DNA from: Rachycentron canadum
Taxonomy: Eukaryota > Chordata > Actinopteri > Carangiformes > Rachycentridae
DNA length: 64,000 nucleotides
Reading direction: 5' to 3'
Assembly: GCA_038496675.1 (NCBI GenBank)
Contig: CM076666.1
Span: 10,471,231-10,535,230, forward strand
Shown here: in pieces, positions 1 through 14,400 of the stretch
Numbering within the stretch: position 1 is the first letter of the stretch
Layout: each line of letters starts with the position of its first letter
Program-made: the position numbers and the translations under genes
Notes under the pieces: generated by a model
Seen by the model: only the letters and a program-made list of their open reading frames with translations
Databases searched by the model: none
What the model was told of the DNA's origin: nothing

Positions 1-362
1 AATCCATACAGCTTTCCTGTCCACTTCTGTAAATGTAATGAGTGAACAAATGCAACATGCTGTTATTGTTGTTGTCAAATAATAAAGAGATAAATTATAA
101 TGCTGATTTTGATGCCTCTTTTTTTAAGACTTGGATTCAACCATTTCCTAACTTAAGAAAGATCAACTATTTTGAAGTTCTCCAGTGCCATACCTTGTTT
201 CTTTGATATTGGCAAATTATAGGCAACACCACCATATTTGCACATCTGTGTTTTGTCTGAGTATGTATTGTCAGACTGATGGTGGGTGAGGTTGGAGGTC
301 AAGGCTCAGGGTCACTACCTGCAGCCAGAGAGAGCTGCTTCTGCTTCCTCCTTTTCTCCCAG
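1..362. other. non-coding, no feature seen
   Basis: AT-rich sequence without a convincing exon, repeat or motif. A run of pyrimidines at about 338-362 forms the acceptor of the candidate exon that follows. Confidence 0.5.
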
Positions 363-424
363 CTCACTTCCTGTCTCTGACCTGGAGTGGAAGAAGGCTA
401 AAGAAGTCATTTCAGAGATGCAAA
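363..424 (+). CDS. candidate orphan coding exon, product not recognised
   Basis: A strong polypyrimidine tract ending in CAG (to 362) is followed by 62 nt that read SLPVSDLEWKKAKEVISEMQ in one frame. A good donor (CAAA|GTATGT) follows at 425. The peptide is hydrophilic and looks like real protein rather than chance translation. No matching exon was seen in the next 25 kb, so if real it belongs to a gene extending left of the window or to one with very long introns. I do not recognise the family. The upstream part of the open frame (286-362) is probably intronic, because no acceptor fits it. Confidence 0.35.
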
Positions 425-3400
425 GTATGTTATTGCTGCTGGCACACGTGCACATGCACACGTACTCATGGCCTTGAACAGGAGGTGAGAGGACAATTCA
501 AAGACACGCTGTCCTGTGGAACATGGAGGGTTCTGCCAATGCATTCACATACTATTGGGAAATTATCCAAAAAGTTGATGAGAGTTTATAGATTCTGTTG
601 TATACAAAATAACTTAAAAGCACAGATTTTGATTAAGTATACATATCAGTTGTTTGAAATCTGTACTAGTGGTCCTGGTGATTTGATATGCTCTACCACA
701 AACATCAGGCAGTTTCAGTCTTTAACCCCTGCCATTTGGTTGATTTCTATGGGGACCAATAGTAATGCAAGATTTGACAGCTTTCTCATACTCAGAAGCA
801 GAGATGTGACCCCAGGGTGTTTGCATATGATGTAAGAGTCTTGTTTAAGGGCACAAAAACATAGGGACTTGACTTATAAGCAAGGTCAACAGCTATCAGC
901 TCACAGTCACTGCAATTTATTCAGAATATGTAAAAATACACCTTTAGCTCTTTTATTTTGCTTATTCTAGATGGAGCACTGATATTATGACTAGTGATTG
1001 TGTTTTCCATACTGCATGTTTTCAACTGTTTCCCACAAGTTTATTTTTATCTGACAGCAGGTTCGACAGTGAACACACACACACACCTTATTACCAGTAA
1101 CACTTACATGTTTTCATTCATGTGAATCATCTTCTTCATGTACAGAAGCTCCATGTATATATGCGGATAGTAGTGTGCATGTCTCTGTGTTAATATAGGG
1201 CGTCAGTGACAGTAGTTGGAGAAATCCCCTTCACAAGGTGTGGTCTGAACCTGCAGCTTGCACAGGAAACGGCTGACGCACCTCCTGACCTGGACAGTGA
1301 GACAAAGGGAGGAGGGAAGAAGGGATGTAAAGAGAAAAAGAGGTGTGAACAAAGGGAAACATGGTGGACGGAAAGGAGGTGGCAAATAAGAAAACTAGTA
1401 ATAAGGTAGAAGACAGATAAAAGAAAAATAAAGGAGAGGAAAAGAGAAGAAGCAACGGGCAAGGGGAGGTAAGGGAAACAAGATGGGGCAAGGAAAAGTG
1501 ACATCCAGACAGAGCAAGGTGAGGAATGACTTGAAAGCAGACCAAGTGGGGGCTTAAGGGTTGTTCAGTGGCTGGCAGTGAGGCCCAAGGGCTCGTGGCA
1601 GGCCTGTCTCCATGCGACTTGCAGGAAGCAGAGGGTCATCGTTGTTTGACACGGCACCACCACAGGAAACGGGCTCTGGCACAGGAAAGAAATACAATAC
1701 AGGGCTTTCACAAGGCTACAGCCCGCCCGGGAGCCTGACGTGCTAAAACCCTCAAACAACTGGACTTGTTCATAATACATGACTGTCAATATTCCCATTG
1801 TTCAGTGTCACGTTTGAAACAATAAAACGAAAGTTTGAAGTGTTGGTGGTCACTAACAGTTGTAGGTAGAGGATGTGAGTTTTTTTCCATCAGGCCAACA
1901 TGTGTTTGAAACTGAAGATGAAGTTCAAGGCAACATAGATGAAAATCAGATTATCAGCAGCCAGTACGCTGCCATTTTTATCCCCAAATGAATCTGTAAT
2001 AAAAGAATCTGTTATAGAAGATAGATAATCAAGTGCTGTATGAACTATTAACAGAAAATTAACACTAAATTTCCATTTTCTGGATTACAGTATTGTTTCA
2101 TTACTTTATTGCATTTCTCTCCCATGTGTCTGTCATGTCATGAAGAGCCCTGAACATGTGGGTGCACTTTATTTCACAAACTCTAAAAATGTAGGTGTGT
2201 TTGATTTGTTTATGTTGGTGTTCCTTCCAAGACATTTTCCCTCTGTGATCTTTTAGACTGAACATGTTGTTGAGTGGTGCTTTCATGTCTCCTCTCATCC
2301 CCTCAGACTGCACAGGGTGGCTTTGAACTGGCATGCAGGTTGCTATATGTAGAAAACACACAAGCACCAAGTATGGGCACTGCATCCATGACCACTGACA
2401 GCTTCAAAAGGAGAAACCTCGCACAAAAAGCACATGTGCTCACTTATATGACAGCTACTGTTGTTATTAATCCCTATGTTTTCTGAGAAGAGTCACGCAG
2501 GCACAGAGACATCTCAGCAAGGAAAGATTTGGGTTTACTTCTACAAGCTTCAAGTCCTCAACATCCTGATCACACCAGCTTTTATAAAAGTTACAACTGA
2601 AATCAAAATTAATTAATTTTGATGGAATATCCACAGTTGGTAGATTCGGTTACTGAAGTTACTGTGGTTACTGTGCTGTTCTTCATCTTCAATGACTAGA
2701 TACATTCAAATGTATGAAAACCAAAATGAAGAAATCTGTCATTAGCTATGCTGGAATATATGATTTTATAAAAGCTGCTTTGACAAGTTCTGCACATAAG
2801 CGATAAAGCATGGTTTGTGACGAACCATGAGATAGTGAAGTTTAGCTTCACACTTTTTTGAGGATGAGAAAATGAATTTTGCAGTGCTACTCACTGGTGA
2901 GTGTGGGCGCTAAGCATGTCATTATTTGCTAAAGTCGGATGTTGTGAAGAATAATAAAAGTAAACGGAAGACATAGGTGGTCTGATGAGCCTGCATACAA
3001 AACTGTTTGCTGCATTGTTTTTATTTTTAATCCACCTTGCAGTTGAGCTGTATTTAATAATGATAATACAAAATAGATTTGATGGCAGAGGGACAGGACT
3101 GTGCACAAACCTCAAGATCAACACAAAATGCTGTATAATATTATATTATAAATCTTTTAAAACAAGCTGCAAGCACAACATTGATGTATCACCTTTTAAG
3201 TCAATATGGCAAACACCTTGCCTATTTACACCTCCAGCACATCTGGAGACACGTGTTGTGTTTCTGGCCACCCAAAAGATTTAAGTGAAACCTCCACTAT
3301 CAACAAATATTTAGCTCTGCAGCTGATAAATGCTCCATTATGTTCACCAGCTAGTCGCTAACTTAGTCTCCGCCATTTGGTGCTAAACAAAGCTGCAGTG

Positions 3401-4440
3401 AGAAAAAACACAAACAGTAAATTTGGAAAAATAAACTTTCAGTTTACTTTTATTTGGTGAGGATTAATTCTCCTTAACGCTTCTTTATAGTAATAATACA
3501 ATCACATATCAACTGGGATTAAGGGAGGATTAATTTAATGTAATTCTCTTGAAGATCACACATACAGCCACACGCAGGCCGTAGGTGCTCACAGCCTAAA
3601 TCTGTATGGTGACAGAGTGATGACCATCGCTTGTGTTTTGCATTCCAGGCAGACACGCTCCGCAGCTGCTCTTTCATGCTGCAGTTTTGCCAAACGCCTC
3701 TGAATGTCAAGCTTAAGAAAACATTTGGCAAATTTTTGAATGTTTCACTCAGGGTGTTAGTTGGTCAAGGACAAGACAGAGCAGGAGAGCTCTTGCTCCA
3801 TAGCACATTAATGAAACTCAGTCACACACTCATGGACAGACAATAGAGCACACTGACACATGCGGATGCAGATGAACACACAAGAACAAATGCACTGCAA
3901 GAAAAAAAAGACACATTAACAGCAGTGATAAATATTTTCCTCCATGTAGGATTTATTATTAAATCTACAGGACATAGCTGACATTTTTGTCTTTATAATT
4001 TAAAAGCAAAAGCTTTATGGTTGTTTTCTTTCATTGTAAGTAATGTAGTAATATTTCATTTTAAATGACTCGGGATTTGCTGATGGCTCAGTGGACTCTT
4101 GAGTCTGTTTGTTCCACATGTGTAAAAATAAAACTCCAGTCATTTCTTTTCACTACATGTTTATTCTGTGGTATCTGAGCAAATGGACCAATGCAAAGTA
4201 TGTGATGAAAGGAGATGTCAAATGACAGCTCAGCCTGTTGTCACACACCTTAGCACTCAAGAAATTATGCAAGCCACACAGAACAATGTTTATTTCTCTG
4301 CAGGTGTGTGTGCATGAGTGTGTTTGTATATGTGTGTGTGAGTATGATAGATATGAAGTGCCCACAGCCTTAAGTGTTTGTGTTTTGTTTGTGCATTTGT
4401 ACAGATATATGTGTGAGTAAAGTTTATACAGTATATGCGT

Positions 4441-4514
4441 AGTGTGTGTGTGCGTGTGTGTATGCATGTGTGCGCGTGTGTGTATGCGTGTGTGTGCGTG
4501 TGTGTGCGTGTGTG
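4441..4514. repeat. (TG)n microsatellite with CG/CA interruptions
   Basis: Alternating TG with regular TGCG and TGCATG interruptions over about 74 bp. The long open frames across it on both strands are translations of the repeat. Confidence 0.95.
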
Positions 4515-4689
4515 CTGCAGCTCCTTCTGGGCTGGCCTGTGTTTATCTTGGCTTGAACCCAGACCTTCATCACTTCTCTGCTGATAGCTCCATTCCTCCA
4601 TCCCTCTGTCCCTCCGGCTATTTACAAGTCTACCGCAGACTGCCTTTCCCTGCGTGCCAACATCCAATCCTTTTTCTTCCTCTCCTCAC

Positions 4690-4754
4690 CTCTCCTCTCC
4701 GCTCCTTTCCTCTCCTCTCCTCTCCTCTCCTCTCCTCTCCTCTCCTCTCCTCTT
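4690..4754. repeat. (TCTCC)n pentanucleotide microsatellite
   Basis: About nine near-perfect TCTCC units from 4709, preceded by imperfect units, giving a pure polypyrimidine strand of the kind that can form triplex DNA. Confidence 0.95.
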
Positions 4755-5892
4755 ATCTCCTTTCCTAGGCATCCCATTTGCTTTAATTTCCTTTGTCTTA
4801 GATGTGTTTCATGTTCTCACTCAAAAATCCTTCCCCATCTCACTTTTTATTTTTGTTCTCATTCTTGTTCTTCTTCCTCTTTTTCTTCTTATTCTTCTTC
4901 TCAGCCAAACACACTACACTGTGCCAAGCTGGAGTGTAAATGCACATACATATTCTTTCTTCTGTATGATTGTAGATGTTATATATTTGTAAAGACAAAA
5001 ATGTTAGGAAGCATAATATTAATGTCACTAAGATATTTTTAATGTGGATGTCTAACAATGTGATATGCTACAACAAAGCTTTCATAGTTGGGTGGTGATG
5101 TTTTATATTAGTCTCACTCTGTTCACTTTCATTAAATCAAAAAGAACAATTAACATTTTCCTAGTAGACTTTTCTCACTGTTTTGTGTCTCTATAAGAAT
5201 GAGCCAACATACACAATACCAGCCATCATTCATTTTATTTTACACCCATGCTTCCTATATGGGAAAATGCCTTAATTGTTCCTTTTATGTTATTATTATA
5301 AAACTACTATATCATAGTATTTGAAGTAAGTAGGGCTCACAGGTTATTTGACCTCCCAGTCAAATCAAGATCAAGTCTCCATAAACAAATTTCAACTCAA
5401 AAAATACTGAATGATATGACTGATGACTGATTTGATTGTTTTATTGTCCTAATACTGTTGCATTGTATTGACCCATTATGTAAATGGGGGCCCATCTGAC
5501 TCGTCTTATTTACAAGGTCATAACTTGGATTTTGGAAGCTTTTGCATTCAGGTCTTGAGTCAAATCAAGTCTTTTATACAGCGATTTCTCAACTGAGTCT
5601 GAGTCTGACTGCTGAGCAGGTAGGTAGTAACAGGGTGAGTTATAGCCACACTGGGGCTGTATATTGTACTTTTGCTTCAGGTTTCTAACTTACTGACAAA
5701 TGAGCCATGGCTGATAATTGGATCATGGCTCCTTGTCACCAAATTTCAGCACTTTCTTTTAATATCATGCGATAACTGCTACTGTACTCAAATCTACTAT
5801 GAGTTAAAACCACCTCAGAGTCACTTTAAACTTGTCAGCTCTTATCTTTCTGACTGTGACTACACTATCAGTCCAGAGACCAGCTGATATGC

Positions 5893-5894
<2 letters not shown>

Positions 5895-5970
<76 letters not shown>
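5895..5970. repeat. (CA)n microsatellite
   Basis: An uninterrupted CA dinucleotide run of 38 units. Confidence 0.97.
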
Positions 5971-5972
<2 letters not shown>

Positions 5973-7825
5973 TATTTGTGTGAACTCCAGCCAGCAGTTA
6001 AAATCCTGTTAGTAGCCATAGTTGACTTGTTCCCATGCGCTGGGAAACTGATGTCGCCCTAATGCTGTGGTGCTTGTGGTTTTTCCAAGGTATAGTGAAG
6101 CATTCCTCGACTGTGCGCTCATCTAAACAGTGCTAGTTAAAAAGGACGCACAGCGGCTCGGGCTACACAGTTGTGGCGGGGCTCCTCTGGGTGGCTCCTA
6201 TCTGACAGAGGGCTCAGAGAGTTTTGGGTTTCCTACGCATGTCAAGGTAGGTTAGCTATTCCCAGTGTTGGGCCGCTCTGAGGCCCTGGTGGGCTATCAC
6301 TCACAGCGGGCCCTCCCGTCTCTCTCTCTGGAAGCCTCTCCCCCCCCTCCCTGCCCTCCTCCCACCCACCACCTCGCCTACACTGACGCACAGGCTGTCT
6401 TCTGGCTGTCGACCCTGGTTTACATGTCAGCTTTTGCCCTTTTTTCCTCATCTGTGTCTCTTAGACCTAACATCCTCTGTCTTGCTCTGTGTTTTCCACT
6501 CAGATCACGGTGTGTCAGAATACGGTTCTCACTTGTCTATTTTAATTTGTCTCCAAACCTATCCTGCATTATAGTAAACTGCTGTTGCTCTCTAACTGTC
6601 TGCAGTCCACAATGAGCCATAGGGAGAGCTGAATTTCATTCCTGTAGGTGTTGAGGCCATACTGAGTCATGTTTTGTTTTTTCCTGGGAACATCATGCTC
6701 ACTGCAGCCCAACCATATGTTATCAGAAACAATCACAATGTATTTTGAGTTCATTTTCGTCAGGTTAGTTAGATTTCAAGTTAGACCGAGAAATGCAGCG
6801 GAAATAAAGGAAACTTTTCTCAGTCCTCATTGCAGTGTCACTGTGAGGTAGCAAGAAAGAGATAGTCCAGTCCTTCCACCTCACTCGTCCGTGCCTCAAC
6901 ACATAAATAATCACACCACTTCCAGGTTTACCTTGCCCGTTAGCGTCCTGCATTACACAAGCCGAGCTACAACACTGTTGCTTAATTGTGAATGCAGGCA
7001 GTTTGTGAGTCAAAACTAAAATAACTTTTTGCAAAAGAAAAATAAACTGACAGGGATTTTTCCTGAGAGGAAACCTTTAGTTTACTATATGACATGTTTC
7101 TTAATAGTGCTAAAGTGTTCAGTGTTCTTTAAATAAACAATGTGGAGTTTTGCATAGTGGGGCATGAAAGAATGCAGGAGTCTTGCTGCCCCTCTCACAT
7201 ATGTCAGCAATTTGGCTGCCTTGTGTATTTTGGATGTTGAAAAAAAAAAGGAACATTTCAAAGTAAACGAAAGAAGGAAAGTCTTATCCGCCTGGCAGCT
7301 GCGCTCCGGACCAAATTGCTTTCAGCTGATGCGCTGCAGCTCAAACTTGCTTGGGTAATGTCAAGTGATGCATTGCAATACTGAGAAAACAACACAGACA
7401 AAAAATAAATAAGAGGGAAAAGAAATGCTGGAAAGTTCCAGTGCTTATTCAAGCAAAGCCCACAAACCCCCCAACAAGTAGACATGCTCATGAGCATTTT
7501 TCTCTGAATTTGCACTTTTATCTTTTTCAATATAATCTTCATTCAGTCATCTTGAGAATCAAACATTGCTGATGTTGCATCCATGTAAAATGGCTTTTTT
7601 TTTTACATTTGATAAAATGATTTAATTCACCTGCAGTTGACATGTTATGTCAAGGATAAACAGGATATTGAATTATTAAAATAATTGATAATCTAATAAA
7701 TGAATTACTAAAATAAGTCTGTATATCAGGAGTACATTCAATTAATAAATTAACAGATAACAAAACACTATTGTGTGGCTGGTCAAAACATGTTGCTTGG
7801 GCAAAGCTGTGAAAATTCCTCATCT

Positions 7826-7829
<4 letters not shown>

Positions 7830-7914
<85 letters not shown>
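7830..7914. repeat. (CA)n microsatellite
   Basis: About 42 CA units with two CAAA interruptions near the right end. Confidence 0.97.
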
Positions 7915-10544
7915 CGTTGTCCACAACATAATGATGATGATGATATAATTTATTTCATATAATACATTGTGTAACTACATGTTGGCATCTGGAGCTACCT
8001 GACAAATATGCCCTGAATGCCAGTGCAAACAAACATGCAGGCAAACAGATGAAGGCGCAAATCAAGCATTACACAAGATTTGTTTTTCTTTCAGCATGCA
8101 GGCGTGCTCGCACAAATACACAGAAATATTAAATCTTCCAGTACATCAACAAAACCTATAAATCACAGATGCACTGGAAATATACAGTGCATAGATATAT
8201 TTTCCACACACACACGGAATAAGTAAAATTATGTTTCATGGCTTTTTCAGCAAACCAGTAAATAGAATAACTGAATTTTCCATGTTCTGGGGAGTTTTTA
8301 GTGTGTGTGACACTTAGAGTTTATATTTACACCTTAAGGTCACGACATTTCCTCCTGTGCATGACTGTCATCAAACCCATTTGTAAATTTCATTTTAATT
8401 TTTCACACACACACATTTTTCATATTTCATAAAATGTCAAGAACATTTCCATAATGGTTTCTCTGTTTCACCCAACCATGATGTTTCCCTAGTCAAGAGG
8501 TCCAGAAAGCTGTTATGTAATTTGTTGAGTGCACCATTTAAGAACTGCTGGGATGTGTGGATTTTAGAGGAAATCTGTGGATACCAGAAATCAGTATGTA
8601 TGATATTACATTCAAATAGAAAATAAAGAAAAATGGAAACAGTTGATATTATTGGAAAGTTACATAAACAGATTTTTTGAAAGCTTGATCATCCAACCAA
8701 GTCACGTTTAGCCCTTTAACATGGCACACAGACAACTTTAATGCACTGAGTTCTTCAGTTACAAGTATATGCAGAGCTGCTCCTCACACTTTTATTGCCT
8801 CACTATTGTATCTATAATCACAATAAACTACACATTCCTGGTTATTATTTTATTACAATTTCAAGTAACACTCTAAATCTCTATACCTAGAATTCATAAG
8901 CAGTATTTAAACATTTAGTGAATGATTTATAACTATAATTATAGTTGCTAAAGTTGCTTTAACTCCTCATGTGGGGACCAATAAGTGGAGACTGTTTATC
9001 AACAAATAATACATAACAATACAGACAAACACAATTGTCATACTATGAATATCTGACCACACATCATTTTATTTTTGAGAAATACTGCACATAAATAACT
9101 GCTTTAAATGTCCTTATAGCTGCGTACAGCCATATTATTGTGTGTTGTGAACCATTTATTAAATATTAAACAGTAAACAGCTCATAAATGCTAAAAGGTT
9201 TGACTTAAAGTGTCATACAGCAACACAGCAACTATTGGCTCATTAAAATCAAAGATTATGATCTTTTTAAATGTATATGGATCATTTTAGAAACAAATCC
9301 CTAAGCATAGATATCGCACACAAATCATCTTAACCGCTCTGTTTGTTAAAATAAAGTGTAACCACTTTATAGGTATTTTTTTTAAAGTAACTCATATAAA
9401 GAAACTTTTGATTTTATTTAATTATTTTTCATTTAATTCCATTTAAATTTTATTTAAATGATTTTTAGATAGATAGTAGATTGTCAGGTAGAGAGTAGAA
9501 AGGGGAGAGAGTCTTGGTCTGGGAACATGGTCAGTGTCTTGTACCCATAGACTACCAAACACCCTGACCTAAGCAATTCTTTATGTTATCATGACTTTAA
9601 AAGGAAAATGCATCTTTTTCTTACTGTTGTTAATTTTAGACATGAAGAAATAACTCAAACTCTACTTGAGCCCGGTTCATCTCAGTATTCTAGCACTGAC
9701 AAAATATTTCCCCATCAAGAGTCACCACCTGCACACCCTTGACTTTTTGAGCAAAAACAACATACTACTCTAAACTTGGCAAAAAAAAAAAAGTTTAGGA
9801 AACCTTGGTCCTGGCCAAGTAATCCAACCAGGCTGGTCCGAGCTCTGTTGTGTGACAAGAACACAACAGGTTCACTTGCTCTCTCAGCCCCAGCTCTGTT
9901 TACATTTTGCTGGCAGGGGGATCTGGAAGTGTTTGGCTCAGCTCTGCACTCACTGGGAACTATCAGACAATTCACATTTTAAACTATTTTGATATCAGCT
10001 CTGTGGAGAGTTGCCGTTTCCCTGAGAACATGACTTGCCTCTGGGCTCATGGGCCTGCTGCACCGCCAGAAGAATAAACAGAGGGAGAAGGAAGAGAGAG
10101 GCGGGGAAAGACAGAGAGGGTGATGGAAAGAGAGAGAGAGAGATAGAGAGCGAGAGAGCACAGTCAGTGTGTTCCTAAATTTTTACAGTAAAAACAAATA
10201 AGTAAAAAAAAAAAAAAGTATAATCAAGTTCTCTGCTGCAGCCGCTGCTCAAAATCTCCTCATTCTGAGGAGTCCAGTGTAAACAGACCATGTTTCAGGG
10301 TTAAAGATCACAGACTGATTTCCTCATGTTGGTCAATGGATATACTATAAATAGAAAAGTACAGAGACAAGTTGAGAATTGTTGTAATGTATTTAGTGCA
10401 GTGTGCTCTGGGGTCGAGGTTTCTGAGGTGAGTAGCCAGATCTCTTGTGTTGAGGTTAAAGGTGTAGGAGTTAGAGGGGGAACCTTCAGCCTGTGTTAAT
10501 TAGGAGAGTAGTTAAGTTTCACCCTAACCATGGAGCGCCTGGAG

Positions 10545-10552
10545 CTGTGTGT

Positions 10553-10617
<65 letters not shown>

Positions 10618-10634
10618 TGTGTGAGAGAGAGAGA
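10545..10634. repeat. (TG)n followed by (GA)n microsatellite
   Basis: A TG run with two TCTG interruptions passes directly into a short GA run. This is a compound microsatellite. Confidence 0.95.
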
Positions 10635-10867
10635 CAAAAATAATAATAGAAAGACTTAGTAATAAAATCAGTTTCACCTCATAATGTTGAGTCTTGAGAG
10701 GAGTCAGGGGTGTTGCTCCAACTCAGTGATGAATAAGTGTCTTTCTGTATATTCTGACATTCACATGTTTAAACTTGTGGTGATATGTGGATATTTGGTG
10801 ACTCTGGTATTTCACTGGTATATATTTCACTGATGATACTTATACTTAGATTTATTTATCTTACTAC

Positions 10868-10918
<51 letters not shown>
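10868..10918. repeat. (TAA)n trinucleotide microsatellite
   Basis: About 17 perfect TAA/AAT units. Confidence 0.95.
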
Positions 10919-10919
<1 letters not shown>

Positions 10920-11889
10920 GACTTTTGAGTTCAGGAATTCACTTTTACCTCTAACTGAGTTATTGCTATTTTTATATCAAAGTAAAGGATTCCCAAATAA
11001 ACATATAATATCATCAATAACTCTAACAGCAGGCATTCTTCATAATGTATAGTGTTATTTTTTATAGCACATTATTCTCAGAATATTAGTTTTACTAATA
11101 ACAATATCAAATGCAGGACTTGTATTGTGCATTGCTACTGGGTCTTAAATAATGAATGTTAATACTTCAGCCATTTGTATGTGTGTGTGCATGTTTTTGA
11201 GGTGCTGTACATGTTATGCATGTATGTAATTTTAATGTTTGAAAATTTGGCATTTAAGTTAACTGACATATCAATTAATTGACACACTCCTAATATATTA
11301 CTGAGTTTTGAGACTTCCCCATCTTTTTAAGAATTTGACTAACAAACCAGAAATGATGGCTCTCTTAAATTGCCTTGTGTTGTCTTGAAAGCTCTATTAA
11401 AGCTGACACACACACACACACACACATTGCTAATTGCAAGTCAGCTGAACTGATTTGTGTTGCTTGTTTCCCTTTAAATGGTGTTATACAGTAGTCACTA
11501 TAATCACCTGTGACAGTGTAAAAAAAACAAACATTATGAGCTGTTGTGCTGTAAAAAGTTGCTGTTCTTTTGTCTGATCTTATGGATGTATTTGTACATT
11601 TCTGTGTCCTGTAATGTTGTTGTATGTTCCTGTAACAACCTTCTGACAAATCAACCAGTCCACCTTCCCCCGCTTCAGGTTCGAATGACCTATTAGCCAA
11701 ATGTGTTTATTCAGTGTTTAGTCACTATTACCCTCAGTATGATCCCTGCACTAAAGGGCTAATGGCTGAAAATTTCCCTCCAGCCTGACTTCACCGTAAA
11801 ATAATTGATCACATGTGAGAGCAACTGGCACGCGTTTCCTCTTGTTTTCCTAAAGAGGTGATATCATGTGGTCAGGCTGCCTGTTCACT

Positions 11890-12125
11890 TCAATTCAGTT
11901 CAATTTTATTTATATAGCATCAAATCATAAGTTAGACCATCTTATGGGACTTTATAGAATAGGGTCAGGACCTCAAAATGTTATAGAGAGAAAACCAACC
12001 CAACCAAACACCATGAACAGCACTTGGCGACAGTGGAGAGGAAAAACTTGCTTTTAACAGGAAGAAACAGGACCAGACTCAGGGTGGGTGGCCATCTGCC
12101 TCGACCGGTTGGGTTTAGAGAAGAG
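11890..12125 (+). repeat. dispersed teleost interspersed repeat
   Basis: It begins with the CAATTCAGTTCAATTTTATT and TATATAG words and continues through CACTTGGCGACAGTGG, a GGAAAAACTTGCTTTTAAC segment, AACAGGAAGAAAC, then GGCCATCTGCCTCGACCGG and TTGGG. This word order is that of a very common repeat I know from many percomorph genomes. I do not know its formal class. The copy is diverged and shortened in the middle. Confidence 0.7.
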
Positions 12126-12926
12126 AAATGGGGGCGAGAGACCAAGAACAGCTGTATATACTGTTGTATCGGGCTGGTTGTTGTAATGGTAATCATTGTT
12201 TGTTCGTCACAGAGATAGCGTGATTGCTTCCGGTGCTGAAGAAAGAAACAAGAGGAAGAAAAGGAGAGATGGGAGGGCAATGTGGTTCTCAGTGAGGCAC
12301 TGTGGCATTAAATCACACATCGGATCATTTTGGCGTTATCGTTTAAAGGCCAGCTAGCGTAAAGAAAAACAAAAAAAACTGGCTCAAATTTTCCAAGCTG
12401 GGTTTAACAAGCTGGGTCATTACACTGGCAGGAAATAGTCCTTTATCAAAAACTTAACTAAGCAGTGCAAGTTTTACCTTCAAGACATGTCCCCATGAGG
12501 TAAAACTTCAGCCCCCTTTTTTTTTGTTATTTTTCCCGTCTGCAGTTTGAGATGTTTCTTCATTTGCCACTCATTCGACAAGACATGACAAGATAAGAAA
12601 TTTTTCTTCACTAATTTCAGTTCGACCTTCAACGTTGGTGGTCAACACAGAAATTTAAAAGAGGCTGAAAAAAACAGCAGAAGTTATTTACATCTTCACA
12701 CATTTTGCGTGGGAAAAAAAATCTGTTAGTCAATGTAAACACGTATCAGCTGCATCCTCACACAGAAGGTTGTGTGGTAATCATTTTCTCTGTTTGATGT
12801 TGTGTGTAAATTTGTGATTATTCATTGTGTCCATCCCATGTAACACTACCCTATGTTTGGTGTGTGTTTGTCCAATACGAGAGGGGGCATATGTATGAGT
12901 GTGTACGTCCCCATTGAAGTGTGTGG

Positions 12927-12960
<34 letters not shown>
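12927..12960. repeat. (TG)n microsatellite
   Basis: About 17 TG units. Confidence 0.95.
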
Positions 12961-12962
<2 letters not shown>

Positions 12963-14340
12963 CCTATATGTTACATTTACCTAAACTGCCGCTCTCTCTT
13001 CTTCCTGCTTCATTTTGACAAATTTGCCTTTCCAGGAAGCCTCTGAGGTCAGCACAGCATCTGTTGCTACTTAGGTCCATGATGCAGTCATGATCATTTG
13101 CACGCGTGCACGCACACATACACACATACATGCACATACACAAACACATGCATGGTGCAGGAGCTGTTTTGTATAAATTACTGAAGAACTGAGACCCAAT
13201 CAGACATGAAGACGTGTTTAAAGTTCCCAAAGTGACTTTAAAGAGGAGTCCGGGTCTAGACCCTCTGATTTAATGGGTAGGTTAAGAAGGTGTACTTGAA
13301 GGAAATTAGTCATTTTTAAGTGGTTTAAATTAGAGTTATGAAATCATTTTAGCATTTCACCAGTTTTATGCAATAAAGCACAGCAATGTAAATGTTGATA
13401 AATGTTGAGCCTTTCAGAGGTTTTCTTTTTAAATGACCTCACTCAAACAAAAGTTCTATGACCTCATCTTATCTTCTTCGTAGCTTGCATGCATGTACAG
13501 GATGTGTGTTTCTTCTTTATGTATCAAATTACTGACATGCAGACAGTTGCTCACTTCTCAGAGCTCGGGCCAAACCGAACAGTACACCTGGATACTTATG
13601 TTGGCAGTGCTAGTCTGGCCAAAGCCGTCCAGTGCATCAGCCCTTCACCCTCAAGTATTTAACTCTGTCAGTTTTCATTCCCTTTCATTCACGTCTCTTC
13701 TCCCAAAACCGCATTCATGACCAAACATGGCCTGATCCCATCAAAGTGATGGTTCAGAATACCTCAGTGAAAGCCTCAGATACTTCTAATGATACAGCAA
13801 TGGGAGCAGAGAAGAAGAAGCTCCCATGGTCTCTGGAACAGGATCGAGGAGAAACTGAGCAATGAGATGAGAGAAGCCAGACGAGGTCTGTAAAGGAAAG
13901 GGGTTTCTGGTCCTGGTATGGTCTGAAGCCACAGGAACTGGGCTTCACAGCCAAATCCCCGAGCAGAACCGACGTAACCTCAGCGGGTTAAACAGAACCC
14001 AGATCTCAGGCCTCTGTCTTGGTATGCAGAGGGGTCTGGATTCCAGTTTAAACCTCATGTTTGTTTTTTCACATTCATGCCATGAAGAGAAGCATTTATT
14101 AAAATGTACATAATGCAATTGATTGATTTTACTTGATAATTCAAACAGAGTGAAAATGCTGAAGTTGTCGAGCTGATGGTGAAATATAATAACTGTGTGG
14201 ATAAAGGACGTTAAAGCAATGTTCACCTGTGTTCACATCACTTTAGATTGGACAAGTAGATTATTTTGTGCAGATTGTTGCTATTTCCCTTAATCTTTTG
14301 CACGAATAAAATCAATGAGTGAGCTTTAGAGGAGTTGGTA

Positions 14341-14400
14341 GGTACAGAGCCAGGCCCACAGCTTCCCCCATTTCCACTCCTTATTCCAAGCTAAGCTGTC
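14341..14400 (+). repeat. fragment of a dispersed teleost repeat (5' part)
   Basis: It holds ACAGAGCCAGGC, then CTTCCCCCATTTCCA, a CTCCTTATTC segment and CCAAGCTAAGCTG, in the order typical of the left half of a common fish repeat. The right half of that family ends in CCCAAAAT..GAACTATTCCTTT, and a copy of it is at 32.6-32.7 kb. Assignment is from memory of the family. Confidence 0.5.

Larger units (their letters stand above)
425..11880. other. gene-poor interval with microsatellites
   Basis: Open frames here are short and either fall on simple repeats or have no splice context. Listed separately are the (TG)n, (TCTCC)n, (CA)n and (TAA)n tracts. Two less AT-rich, more complex patches (about 6,140-6,430 and 9,800-10,080) could be regulatory but show no decisive motif. 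Nothing else can be supported. Confidence 0.5.

Noticed and set aside
13632..13954. Overlapping open frames on both strands with protein-like composition
   Set aside because: No splice context and no recognisable domain. Probably chance frames in a GC-richer patch.
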